Assembly (NCBI GenBank): GCA_024640225.1
Contig: JAHEFK010000004.1
Location: 21,012-85,011, forward strand
Direction: 5' to 3'
DNA from: Bacteroidota bacterium
Lineage (GTDB): Bacteria; Bacteroidota; Bacteroidia; Chitinophagales; Chitinophagaceae
DNA: 64,000 nt
A model generated the notes under the pieces. That model was not told where the DNA came from, searched no databases, and was given only the letters and a program-made list of their open reading frames with translations. Positions 9,689-17,019 of the stretch are shown here, piece after piece; positions within the stretch are counted from its first letter, which is position 1, and the number at the start of each line of letters is the position of its first letter. Made by a program: the position numbers and the translations under genes.

Positions 9689-9719
9689 TTGAACTAATCA
9701 TGATTTAATAGTATTTTCG
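9689..9719 (+). promoter_or_regulatory. Probable promoter for the C40 peptidase gene
   Basis: TTG at 9689-9691, 20 bp, then TATTTTCG at 9712-9719, one mismatch to TAnnTTTG. The predicted start of transcription is a few bases further on, before the GTG at 9742. The rest of the 9509-9741 spacer holds nothing else firm; ATTGT-GA-ACAAT at 9633-9644 is a short inverted repeat. Confidence 0.4.
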
Positions 9720-9741
9720 CTTATTCAATTCATTTTATAAA

Positions 9742-10530
9742 GTGCTAGTACTTTCTTACGCTTATTGTAATGTGCCTGTTATGCCGCTCCGTGCCGAGCC
9801 GTCGCATAGGGCTGAGCAAACCAGTCAAGTACTTTTTGGCGAGAATGTAGAAATTCTTGAATTAGCCCCAAACGAATGGGCTAAAATCAAAATTGCCTTT
9901 GATGAATATATTGGGTACTGCAAAATTTCTCAATTGCAGACTATTGCCTTAAAAGAATACAATAAAGAAAGTAAATACATAGCAAGCAGCAACAATGATG
10001 TTGTCCATTTTGAGGAAGGACAAATGTGGCTACCCATGGGTGCTGAATTAAGAGGCATGAACGGCGTAAGCCTTCCGTATATGGGAAAAATTGGGAAATA
10101 TAAAGGTCGTAAAGAACTGTTTCATCAATTACAGCCTACTTGTGAAAACATACTAAAAATAGCGCAACTATATTTACATGCTCCCTACCAGTGGGGCGGC
10201 AAAACGATTGCTGGCATTGATTGCTCTGGTTTTTCTCAACTTGTCTTCAAATTGAATGGGCTACGCATACAACGCGATGCATATCAGCAAGCTCAACAAG
10301 GCACTACCGTTGATTTTTTACAAAATGCCAAAGCAGGGGATTTAGCCTTCTTTGATAATGCAGATGAAAAAATAACCCATGTGGGTATCCTCTTAAATGC
10401 CAACACCATCATGCATGCAACCGAAACAAGTGGTAAAGTGGTAATAGATCGTATAGATAATGAAGGCATTATTAGTGTAAGCCTTAAAAAACGCACCCAT
10501 CAATTACGCTTTGTGAAAAGGTATTTTTAA
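9742..10530 (+). CDS. NlpC/P60 (C40) cell-wall peptidase with N-terminal SH3-like domain, GTG start
   Basis: Probable gamma-D-glutamyl/diamino-acid endopeptidase acting on peptidoglycan peptides, like YkfC-type enzymes. An N-terminal SH3-like region (about residues 8-65; PVMPLRAEPSHRAEQTSQVL is typical) is followed by a linker and the C40 domain with Cys161 (GIDCSGFSQLVF), His213 (ITHVGILL) and a third polar residue near His225 (IMHATE). No signal peptide: either it works on recycled peptides in the cytoplasm or it exits another way. Start choice: an in-frame stop lies at 9739-9741, and the conserved 'PVMPLRAEPS' region needs a start before the first ATG (9781), leaving GTG at 9742 as the best candidate. 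262 residues. Confidence 0.88.
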   Translation: MLVLSYAYCNVPVMPLRAEPSHRAEQTSQVLFGENVEILELAPNEWAKIKIAFDEYIGYCKISQLQTIALKEYNKESKYIASSNNDVVHFEEGQMWLPMGAELRGMNGVSLPYMGKIGKYKGRKELFHQLQPTCENILKIAQLYLHAPYQWGGKTIAGIDCSGFSQLVFKLNGLRIQRDAYQQAQQGTTVDFLQNAKAGDLAFFDNADEKITHVGILLNANTIMHATETSGKVVIDRIDNEGIISVSLKKRTHQLRFVKRYF

Positions 10531-10542
10531 GTTGTAGTAATA

Positions 10543-11619
10543 TTAATAACTCACACCTTTGTAAAAAACTCTATTGACATTAGCTGCAAACTGATATACT
10601 AAAACATCATAATTCAATTTATAACTTTCTACATTATTAGCCACTTCATAAACGGTTCCTTCAGTAACCAATTTTAGATTACCCATTTGATTAACATAGG
10701 CCAAAGAATGATAATGCGCTTGCAATGTTTGTGGATATTGATTTTCTAATGAAATGAAATTGCCTTTATAAAAAACCTTAAAGTAATTGGCATTATCCTT
10801 AAACGCTACCATATGATCAGCAACTGTATAACTTGGACTGAAGAAGCCCACATTTAAAATCTTTCCATCATAGAAAATTTTAAAATATCCATCACTTGTT
10901 ACAAATGCCACTAAATCATCGCCCACGCTATACGATGTAGCAGGATAACTATCTAATTGATACGTAGTGCCTTTATAAAATACTTTAAATTGTTTATTGA
11001 TATCGGTATAGGCCACAATGTCTCTCCCCACGGCAAAGTCTTGCACTAGATAATCTTCTTGCTCAATAATCTGTCCATGATAAAACAATCGAAACTGATT
11101 GGCATAGTTTAAATATGCTACCATATTGTCTGATACTTTAACCGCTTCAATGGCTGTACCAGCTAAAAAATTCTCGATGGGGTAAACCGTTCCGTTATAA
11201 TAAGCCTTGTATTCATTACGAACACCATCTAAGAAAAGCAAAACACTATCGCCTAAAAAATATTCAGTACAAAGGCCTGTAAGATTTTTTATTTTACCAT
11301 TATCAAATACATTGAGCGATTTAGAATTTAAGTAACTAACTAAATAATCACTAGCCCTAAATTCATTACCAAATACAAAGGGAATAGTTTGAAATGAATT
11401 GTTGTAGTATATTTTAAAATTGCGCGAATTATCTAAATACGGCATGGCAACACGACCCACTTTATAATCTATCGGTATTAGGTTATCTACTTTTTTCAAG
11501 AGGCCATTATCCCAAATCATCATTTGATTCTGGAAATTTTGAAAAATAGCAATAGGTTGCGCTTGCATGGAAACGAAAGAGACAAGAAGCAAACAACTAA
11601 AGAATAACTTTTTTAGCAT
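10543..11619 (-). CDS. Secreted repeat protein of unknown function (about ten 35-residue repeats)
   Basis: I do not recognise this family. It has a signal peptide (residues 1-20, ending MQA-Q), and the rest is made of a short repeat whose most visible element is 'FKVFYKG' or variants. Copies start at about 68 (FKIYYNN), 102 (LNVFDNG), 137 (YKAYYNG), 176 (FRLFYHG), 211 (FKVFYKG), 246 (FKIFYDG), 280 (FKVFYKG), 315 (LKLVTEG) and 349 (NRVFYKG), with a degenerate first copy near 34. Spacing is 34-39, mostly 35. Between copies lies 'VGDDLVAF/VAY'. This suggests stacked beta-hairpins or a beta-propeller. It ends 12 bp after, and convergent to, the C40 peptidase gene. No lipobox or T9SS tail. Confidence 0.8.
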   Translation of the reverse strand: MLKKLFFSCLLLVSFVSMQAQPIAIFQNFQNQMMIWDNGLLKKVDNLIPIDYKVGRVAMPYLDNSRNFKIYYNNSFQTIPFVFGNEFRASDYLVSYLNSKSLNVFDNGKIKNLTGLCTEYFLGDSVLLFLDGVRNEYKAYYNGTVYPIENFLAGTAIEAVKVSDNMVAYLNYANQFRLFYHGQIIEQEDYLVQDFAVGRDIVAYTDINKQFKVFYKGTTYQLDSYPATSYSVGDDLVAFVTSDGYFKIFYDGKILNVGFFSPSYTVADHMVAFKDNANYFKVFYKGNFISLENQYPQTLQAHYHSLAYVNQMGNLKLVTEGTVYEVANNVESYKLNYDVLVYQFAANVNRVFYKGVSY

Positions 11620-11637
11620 ACGGCAAGTTAGGTAAAA

Positions 11638-11672
11638 AAAATAAAGCCAGTAGTAGGCTACTGGCTTTATTT
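11638..11672 (-). terminator. Strong intrinsic terminator after infC
   Basis: Perfect inverted repeat of 15 bp: AAATAAAGCCAGTAG-like arm, loop TAGG, complementary arm ending at 11672, flanked by A and T runs. It lies 12 bp after the infC stop codon and separates infC from the repeat-protein gene that follows in the same direction. Confidence 0.88.
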
Positions 11673-11684
11673 ATAAGAATTGGA

Positions 11685-12239
11685 TTATTTTTTCTTTTTA
11701 GGTGTGAAAATAGCAATCATTCTTCTACCTTCCATTTTAGGCATAGATTCTAAAGAGCCAATTTCTGCTAATCGTTCAGCAAATTTCAACAATAATAATT
11801 CACCACGCTCTTGGAACATGATAGCACGACCTTTAAACTGCACATAGCATTTTACTTTGTCGCCATCTAATAAGAACTTTTCAGCATGTTTAGATTTAAA
11901 ATCAAAATCGTGCTCATCGGTATTCGGTGTAAAGCGAATTTCTTTTACTTCCGATTGTTTTGATTTTGCTTTTTGCTCTTTATCTTTTTTCTTTTTCTCG
12001 TACAAGAATTTTTTGTACTCAATCACTCTACAAACCGGAGGCACAGCATTAGGAGATACTTCTACTAAATCTACACCCAACTCTACTGCAAAGGCTAAAG
12101 CTTGTTGCAAAGAATAAACAGCTGGCTCAATGCCTTCGCCAATAAGACGCACTTCTGTTGCGGTAATTTCGTTATTTAAACGATGTTCATTTTGAGGTTT
12201 TCCTCGGTATTGAAACTTTTGATTAGGTTTTCTTTGCAT
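11685..12239 (-). CDS. infC: Translation initiation factor IF-3
   Basis: Binds the 30S subunit and polices start-codon choice. The N-terminal domain carries RLNNEITATEVRLIGE and LAFAVELGVDLVEVSPNA; a Lys-rich linker helix (KKFLYEKKKKDKEQKAK) leads to the C-terminal domain (RFTPNTDEHDFDFK, FKGRAIMFQERGELLL). 184 residues, normal. The start is ATG at 12239, not the rare AUU used by some bacteria; a stop lies two codons upstream in frame. It follows thrS by 54 bp and has its own -7 element in that gap. The ribosomal genes rpmI and rplT, which usually follow infC, are absent: a terminator comes directly after. Confidence 0.96.
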   Translation of the reverse strand: MQRKPNQKFQYRGKPQNEHRLNNEITATEVRLIGEGIEPAVYSLQQALAFAVELGVDLVEVSPNAVPPVCRVIEYKKFLYEKKKKDKEQKAKSKQSEVKEIRFTPNTDEHDFDFKSKHAEKFLLDGDKVKCYVQFKGRAIMFQERGELLLLKFAERLAEIGSLESMPKMEGRRMIAIFTPKKKK

Positions 12240-12262
12240 TAATTATTTTTAATGTGATACTA

Positions 12263-12270
12263 CAAAAATA
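12263..12270 (-). promoter_or_regulatory. -7 element for infC
   Basis: TATTTTTG on the minus strand in the thrS-infC gap, 23 bp before the infC ATG. It suggests infC can be transcribed independently of thrS. No clear -33 element. Confidence 0.45.
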
Positions 12271-12293
12271 GTTTAAAATATTAATAAAGCGTA

Positions 12294-14246
12294 TTAAACA
12301 GTAGAACTTCTTTTGCCTAGCATTTGCTCTTTAATTTGCACACTAAGCTCGTCAATAAAGTGTTGTAAGGTAAAGCTACCCTTATCGCCTTCGCCATGTT
12401 TACGCACCGATACCACTTTTTCTTCTTGTTCTTTCTCACCCACAATAAGCATATACGGCACTTTTACAATTTCCGTATCGCGTATTTTCTTACCAATTTT
12501 TTCGCTTCTGTCATCTACTTCTGCTCTTATATCTGCTAATTTTAGGGCATGAGCAATGTCATGCGCATAAGCACTAAACTTATCACTTATAGGCAATATT
12601 TTCACTTGTAAAGGGGTAAGCCATAAAGGGAAATTACCAGCACAATGCTCTAATAATACTGCTAAGAAACGCTCCATAGAACCAAATGGTGCTCTATGAA
12701 TCATCACAGGGCGTTTTCTAGAATTATCACTATCTACATATTCCAATTCAAAACGCTCTGGTAAATTATAATCTACTTGAATCGTTCCCAATTGCCAACT
12801 TCTTCCCAAGGCATCTTTCACCATAAAATCGAGCTTAGGACCATAGAAAGCTGCTTCTCCATATTCAATCACGGTATTCAATCCTTTTTCTGCAGCCGCT
12901 TCAATAATAGCTTGCTCTGCTATTTCCCAATTCGATTCTGACCCGATATATTTACTTCTATCATCTTGATCGCGTAAAGAAATTTGAGCGGTAAACTCTG
13001 GAAAATCTAATGAGTTTAATACAAACAACACGAGATCGATTACTTTTTTAAATTCATCTTTTACCTGATCTGGTCGGCAAAATAAATGCGCATCGTCTTG
13101 AGTAAAGCCTCTTACACGGGTCAACCCATGTAATTCGCCCGATTGCTCATAGCGATATACAGTTCCAAACTCAGCTAAACGCAATGGTAAATCTTTATAT
13201 GAACGAGGTGCTGTTTTGTATATTTCGCAATGGTGCGGACAATTCATTGGCTTTAGCATAAACTCTTCGCCCTCTTGCGGAGTCGTTATCGGACGGAAAG
13301 AATCTTTGCCATATTTCTCCCAGTGACCAGAAGTCACATATAATTGTTTGCTACCAATATGCGGTGTAACAACTGGCAAGTAACCACTTTCTAATTGCGC
13401 TTTCTGTAAGAATTGCTGTAAACGCTCTCTTAGCATTGCACCTTTTGGCAACCACAAAGGCAATCCACTTCCTACTTTTTCAGAGAAGGCAAACAACTCT
13501 AATTCTTTACCTAATTTTCTATGATCTCTTTTTTTAGCTTCTTCTAATAAAACTAGATACTCATCCAATTCTTTTTGTTGCGGAAAAGTAATACCATAAA
13601 TGCGGGTAAGCATTTTGTTTTTTTCATTACCTCTCCAATACGCACCAGCAATATTGGTTAGCTTAATAGCTTTGATAAAGCCCGTGTGGGGAATATGGGG
13701 CCCTCTACACAAATCGGTAAACCCTCCTTGCGTATAAAAGGTAATATTACCATCCTCTAAACCATCAATTAATTCTAATTTGTAAGGGTCTTGCTTATCT
13801 GTAAAATAAGTTATTGCATCTGATTTAGAAACATCTTTGCGCACATACGAAGCGTTGTTTTTAGCCAACTCTTTCATCTTCGCTTCGATTTTTTTCAAAT
13901 CTTCTTCTGTTATACTGCGGTCGCCCAAATCGATATCGTAGTAAAATCCAGCTTCAATAGAAGGACCTATACCCAACTTTACACCAGGGAAAAGCGCTTC
14001 TAGCGCTTCTGCCATCAGATGTGCAGAAGAGTGCCAAAATGTAGACTTGCCCGCCTTGTCATCCCATGTTATTAATTTCAATGTGGCATCTGAAGGAATA
14101 GCTCTAGAGAGATCCCAAACCTCTCCGTTAACTTCGGCAGCTAAAACTTTGCGCGCTAAACCTTCGCTAATAGATTTTGCAATGTCTAACGCAGATGAGC
14201 CAGATTCATACGAGCGAACGGCGCCATCAGGAAATGTAATGTTCAT
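12294..14246 (-). CDS. thrS: Threonine--tRNA ligase
   Basis: Charges tRNA-Thr. The order is TGS domain (from [16 protein letters not shown]), editing domain with the [16 protein letters not shown] motif, then the class II catalytic core with [11 protein letters not shown] (zinc Cys), [20 protein letters not shown] (motif 2 region) and [12 protein letters not shown] (motif 3, zinc His nearby), and an anticodon-binding domain. I start it at the ATG at 14246 (650 residues) because the longer frame from 14324 adds 26 residues that precede the TGS domain and look non-homologous. It is first in a thrS-infC pair, the usual order. A near-consensus TATCTTTA lies upstream on the minus strand around 14269-14276. 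Confidence 0.96.
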   Translation of the reverse strand: MNITFPDGAVRSYESGSSALDIAKSISEGLARKVLAAEVNGEVWDLSRAIPSDATLKLITWDDKAGKSTFWHSSAHLMAEALEALFPGVKLGIGPSIEAGFYYDIDLGDRSITEEDLKKIEAKMKELAKNNASYVRKDVSKSDAITYFTDKQDPYKLELIDGLEDGNITFYTQGGFTDLCRGPHIPHTGFIKAIKLTNIAGAYWRGNEKNKMLTRIYGITFPQQKELDEYLVLLEEAKKRDHRKLGKELELFAFSEKVGSGLPLWLPKGAMLRERLQQFLQKAQLESGYLPVVTPHIGSKQLYVTSGHWEKYGKDSFRPITTPQEGEEFMLKPMNCPHHCEIYKTAPRSYKDLPLRLAEFGTVYRYEQSGELHGLTRVRGFTQDDAHLFCRPDQVKDEFKKVIDLVLFVLNSLDFPEFTAQISLRDQDDRSKYIGSESNWEIAEQAIIEAAAEKGLNTVIEYGEAAFYGPKLDFMVKDALGRSWQLGTIQVDYNLPERFELEYVDSDNSRKRPVMIHRAPFGSMERFLAVLLEHCAGNFPLWLTPLQVKILPISDKFSAYAHDIAHALKLADIRAEVDDRSEKIGKKIRDTEIVKVPYMLIVGEKEQEEKVVSVRKHGEGDKGSFTLQHFIDELSVQIKEQMLGKRSSTV

Positions 14247-14379
14247 TTTATGTATTTTTAATGACTGTAAAGATACAATTTCTTTAGCATTTATTAAATG
14301 ACCATTCGGCGATAAGTAAAACATAGGTTAAAATAAGTCGGAAATAAATAGAAACGTTCCAGCTAATTGAAATTGCCCT

Positions 14380-14387
14380 TATTTTTG
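14380..14387 (+). promoter_or_regulatory. -7 element for the histidine kinase gene
   Basis: TATTTTTG ends only 6 bp before the ATG at 14394; transcription should begin at or next to the start codon, so the message would be leaderless or nearly so. No convincing -33 box at 17-23 bp. Confidence 0.5.
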
Positions 14388-14393
14388 TAAAAC

Positions 14394-15674
14394 ATGAAAA
14401 AGACCTTTCCATTAATAATTATATTAATAACCCTTTCCGTATTGGGTGTTTTAGGCATTCAAATGCTATGGATCAAAAATGCTATTTGGGTAAAAAACGA
14501 CCAATATCAGCAAGATGTAAAATCGTCTTTAGTCGATATCAAAACGGCTTTGTATGAATCTTTTTTATTAAAAAATGGGTATTACAGTTTTGCACAAGAC
14601 ATGCAAAGCACGGGCTTCTTGCTGGAACATAGCTTTACTACTCAAAACTTAGGAAAAGATGAGATTACTCGTATTATAAGAAAAGAACTCATTAAAAATA
14701 AAATCACGCTCCCTTTTGATTATGCGATAACAAATATTTTCAACATGCCCATTATCTTCTCTGAGGGTTACAATGCAGAATACCTCAATAGGAGTATAAA
14801 TTATATTGTGACTCCTGAGCGAGCAGTACAAGTTGAGACCTTACATCTTTACATACACGAGCCCAGTAATTATATTTTGAGTAAAATTAGTTGGATGATT
14901 ATTGCATCGATCATCTTTACTACCATCATTATTGCAGCTTTTACACTTACAATTAGAACGGTATTTAATCAAAAGAAAATTGCAGAAGTAAAAAATGATT
15001 TTATCAATAATATGACGCATGAATTTAAAACCCCCTTAGCTACTATTTCTTTGGCTGTAGATGCGCTCAACAATGAAAAAGTTATTCATGATGTAGAAAA
15101 GATAAAATACTACAGTGGCATGATTAAAGAAGAAAACAAACGCATGAACAAACAAGTGGAGAAGATCTTGCAAGCGGCGCGCGTAGAACGACAAGAATTA
15201 AAATTAATCTTACAAGAAGTAGATGCACACGAAACCATAGAACATATTGCTGAAAATGTATTATTGCAAATCCAACAAAAACAAGGCAGCTTAACCCTTG
15301 ATTTAGCAGCGCATAATTTTAAACTAAAAGCAGATGAAGTACATTTTTCAAATATTATTTTCAACCTCATCGACAATGCCATAAAGTATACTAATGATGC
15401 TCCTACTATAAAAATCAGCACAAGCACGTTGGGGCACTTTTTAGCTATCAAAATTAGCGACAACGGTATTGGGATGAGTAAAGAAACCCAATCAAGAATT
15501 TTTGAAAAATTCTACCGTTCCCATACCGGCAACCTACACAATATAAAAGGATTTGGTTTGGGACTTAGCTACGTAAAAGCCATGACAGAAGCGCATGGTG
15601 GGAAAGTGAAAGTAGAAAGTATAGTAGGCAAAGGAAGCACCTTTACAGTGATGCTCCCTTTACTTACTAGTTAA
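14394..15674 (+). CDS. Sensor histidine kinase, membrane-bound (orphan)
   Basis: Two membrane helices (about residues 5-25 and 164-187) flank a periplasmic sensor region of about 135 residues that I cannot assign. There is no obvious HAMP domain. HisKA follows with the phosphoacceptor His209 (NNMTHEFKTPLATISL). The ATPase domain has the N box (IFNLIDNAIKYTND), G1 (ISDNGIGMS), F box (FEKFYRSH) and G2 (GFGLGLSYVK). 426 residues. No response regulator lies next to it: downstream is the convergent ahpD after 1 bp, upstream is the divergent thrS. The signal it senses is unknown; its partner must be elsewhere. Confidence 0.9.
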   Translation: MKKTFPLIIILITLSVLGVLGIQMLWIKNAIWVKNDQYQQDVKSSLVDIKTALYESFLLKNGYYSFAQDMQSTGFLLEHSFTTQNLGKDEITRIIRKELIKNKITLPFDYAITNIFNMPIIFSEGYNAEYLNRSINYIVTPERAVQVETLHLYIHEPSNYILSKISWMIIASIIFTTIIIAAFTLTIRTVFNQKKIAEVKNDFINNMTHEFKTPLATISLAVDALNNEKVIHDVEKIKYYSGMIKEENKRMNKQVEKILQAARVERQELKLILQEVDAHETIEHIAENVLLQIQQKQGSLTLDLAAHNFKLKADEVHFSNIIFNLIDNAIKYTNDAPTIKISTSTLGHFLAIKISDNGIGMSKETQSRIFEKFYRSHTGNLHNIKGFGLGLSYVKAMTEAHGGKVKVESIVGKGSTFTVMLPLLTS

Positions 15675-15675
15675 T

Positions 15676-16257
15676 TTATATAATAACACAAATACTCTTT
15701 ATAACAGCTGCTAAACGAATAGCATCATAAATACGAGGCTCCGATGCTCCGTGTTGTTTTACAGACGCTTCATGTGATGTAACACAGCGCTCGCATCCGT
15801 TTACAGCAGACAATACCAGGCTCATTAATTCAAAGAATTCTTTTCCTAATACCGGATTCATCATTACACTCATGCGCATACCTGCCGGGTGATTTTGATA
15901 AAATTCGGTGCCGTGCATGAAATGTCTAAATCGATAAAAGATATTGTTGGTCACCATTACACTCACGCATGCATGAGTTTCTGCAATTTCTGCTTCGGTA
16001 GCTCCGGCGTTTATCGCCGCTTGTTCGAAAGCTTGCATAAGCGCAGTATGCTTTTCATTAATAGCTACAGACAAGGCTAACAGATAGCTTTCTTTTTTAG
16101 AAGTAAAGTTGTTACTCCCAATTACAGCAGTGAAATTTAATTTGATATCACTTAATGTTCTACTATCTACGGCAGCAAGTTTGTTGATAGAGATCGAATC
16201 AATTGAAGTATTCAGTTGGAGTTCGTTTAATAAACTCAGTGCTTTTTCGTTTTCCAT
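15676..16257 (-). CDS. ahpD: AhpD-like alkylhydroperoxidase (carboxymuconolactone decarboxylase family)
   Basis: Probably supplies reducing power to the neighbouring peroxiredoxin, as AhpD does for AhpC in Mycobacterium, or is itself a weak peroxidase. The redox motif Cys155-x-x-Cys158 with His162 (GCERCVTSHE) is intact, as is the Glu/His relay region before it. 193 residues, all-helical composition, no signal peptide. It lies 50 bp downstream of the ahpC-like gene in the same direction, with a hairpin terminator in between that may lower its expression relative to ahpC. Assignment to AhpD is by motif plus context. Confidence 0.88.
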   Translation of the reverse strand: MENEKALSLLNELQLNTSIDSISINKLAAVDSRTLSDIKLNFTAVIGSNNFTSKKESYLLALSVAINEKHTALMQAFEQAAINAGATEAEIAETHACVSVMVTNNIFYRFRHFMHGTEFYQNHPAGMRMSVMMNPVLGKEFFELMSLVLSAVNGCERCVTSHEASVKQHGASEPRIYDAIRLAAVIKSICVII

Positions 16258-16278
16258 AGTTTTTATATTTTTTATAAA

Positions 16279-16302
16279 AAAAACGTACCGAAGTACGTTT
16301 TT
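16279..16302 (-). terminator. Terminator or attenuator between ahpC and ahpD
   Basis: Perfect 10-bp inverted repeat AAAAACGTAC, loop CGAA (TTCG on the minus strand), GTACGTTTTT, with a T run on the transcribed strand. It lies 5 bp after the ahpC stop and 21 bp before the ahpD start. Confidence 0.8.
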
Positions 16303-16307
16303 AATGA

Positions 16308-16868
16308 TTATTCAGCTGCTAATTTATGTGTTAAGGTTTCTTCTCCTTTTGTCCAATTACATGGGCAAAGTTCATCCGTTTGCAAAGCATCTAATACACG
16401 TAATACCTCATCTACATTACGTCCTACGCTTAAATCATTGATGTTTACCCAACGTACTATTCCTTCTGGATCAATGATAAAGGTAGCACGATACGCTACT
16501 TTTTCATCTGCAGTTAAAATACCTAAGGCTTCTGCTAGAGATTTATTGGTATCTGCAATCATTGGGAATTTCAATTCTCTTAAATCAGCATGATCTCTTC
16601 TCCAAGCAGCATGCACAAATTCAGAATCAGTAGAAGCACCATATAAAACGGTATCGCGATCAACAAAGTTGTTATAATTCTTATTGAATTCAGCGATTTC
16701 TGTAGGGCAAACGAAAGTAAAATCTTTAGGCCACCAAAACATTACAGCCCACTTACCTTTGAAACTATCATTGTTGATAAAAGCAAACTCTTTTCCTTTT
16801 TCAATTGATACTACTGATTGCTTATTAAATGTTGGGAAAGCATGACCCACTGTTACAAAATTGCTCAT
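16308..16868 (-). CDS. ahpC: Peroxiredoxin, AhpC/TSA family
   Basis: Thiol peroxidase that reduces hydrogen peroxide and organic peroxides. Peroxidatic Cys54 is in DFTFVCPTEIAEF; the C-terminus has Cys168 and Cys170 (ELCPCNW) which give the resolving cysteine. The segment YRATFIIDPEGIVRWVNINDLSVGRNVDEVLR is characteristic (seen at about 128-160). 186 residues, full length, cytoplasmic. Its likely electron donor, an AhpD-like protein, is encoded just downstream; no ahpF is near. The promoter is at 16890-16897. Confidence 0.94.
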   Translation of the reverse strand: MSNFVTVGHAFPTFNKQSVVSIEKGKEFAFINNDSFKGKWAVMFWWPKDFTFVCPTEIAEFNKNYNNFVDRDTVLYGASTDSEFVHAAWRRDHADLRELKFPMIADTNKSLAEALGILTADEKVAYRATFIIDPEGIVRWVNINDLSVGRNVDEVLRVLDALQTDELCPCNWTKGEETLTHKLAAE

Positions 16869-16889
16869 AGTTTAATTTTTTTTATAGCA

Positions 16890-16897
16890 CAAATATA
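16890..16897 (-). promoter_or_regulatory. -7 element for ahpC
   Basis: TATATTTG on the minus strand, 21 bp before the ahpC ATG. A TTTG at 16923-16926 is 25 bp further upstream, slightly outside the usual 17-23 bp. Confidence 0.5.
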
Positions 16898-16959
16898 TAT
16901 AGGTTTTGCCAATTAAAATAATCAAAAATGCTATTTATACATAGATATTATCTATAATA

Positions 16960-16988
16960 AAAATACCCTCTATTAAAGAGGGTATTTT
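16960..16988 (-). terminator. Intrinsic terminator of the type B T9SS gene
   Basis: Perfect inverted repeat AAAATACCCTC, loop of 7, GAGGGTATTTT, about 30 bp after the stop codon of the 17020-19044 gene. Confidence 0.85.
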
Positions 16989-17019
16989 CCATATATCAAA
17001 TCTATTTAGTTGTAGTATT

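Noticed and set aside
14247..14324. Upstream extension of thrS (26 residues)
   Set aside because: The TGS domain starts at the Met at 14246; the extension has no family match and overlaps the probable promoter area.
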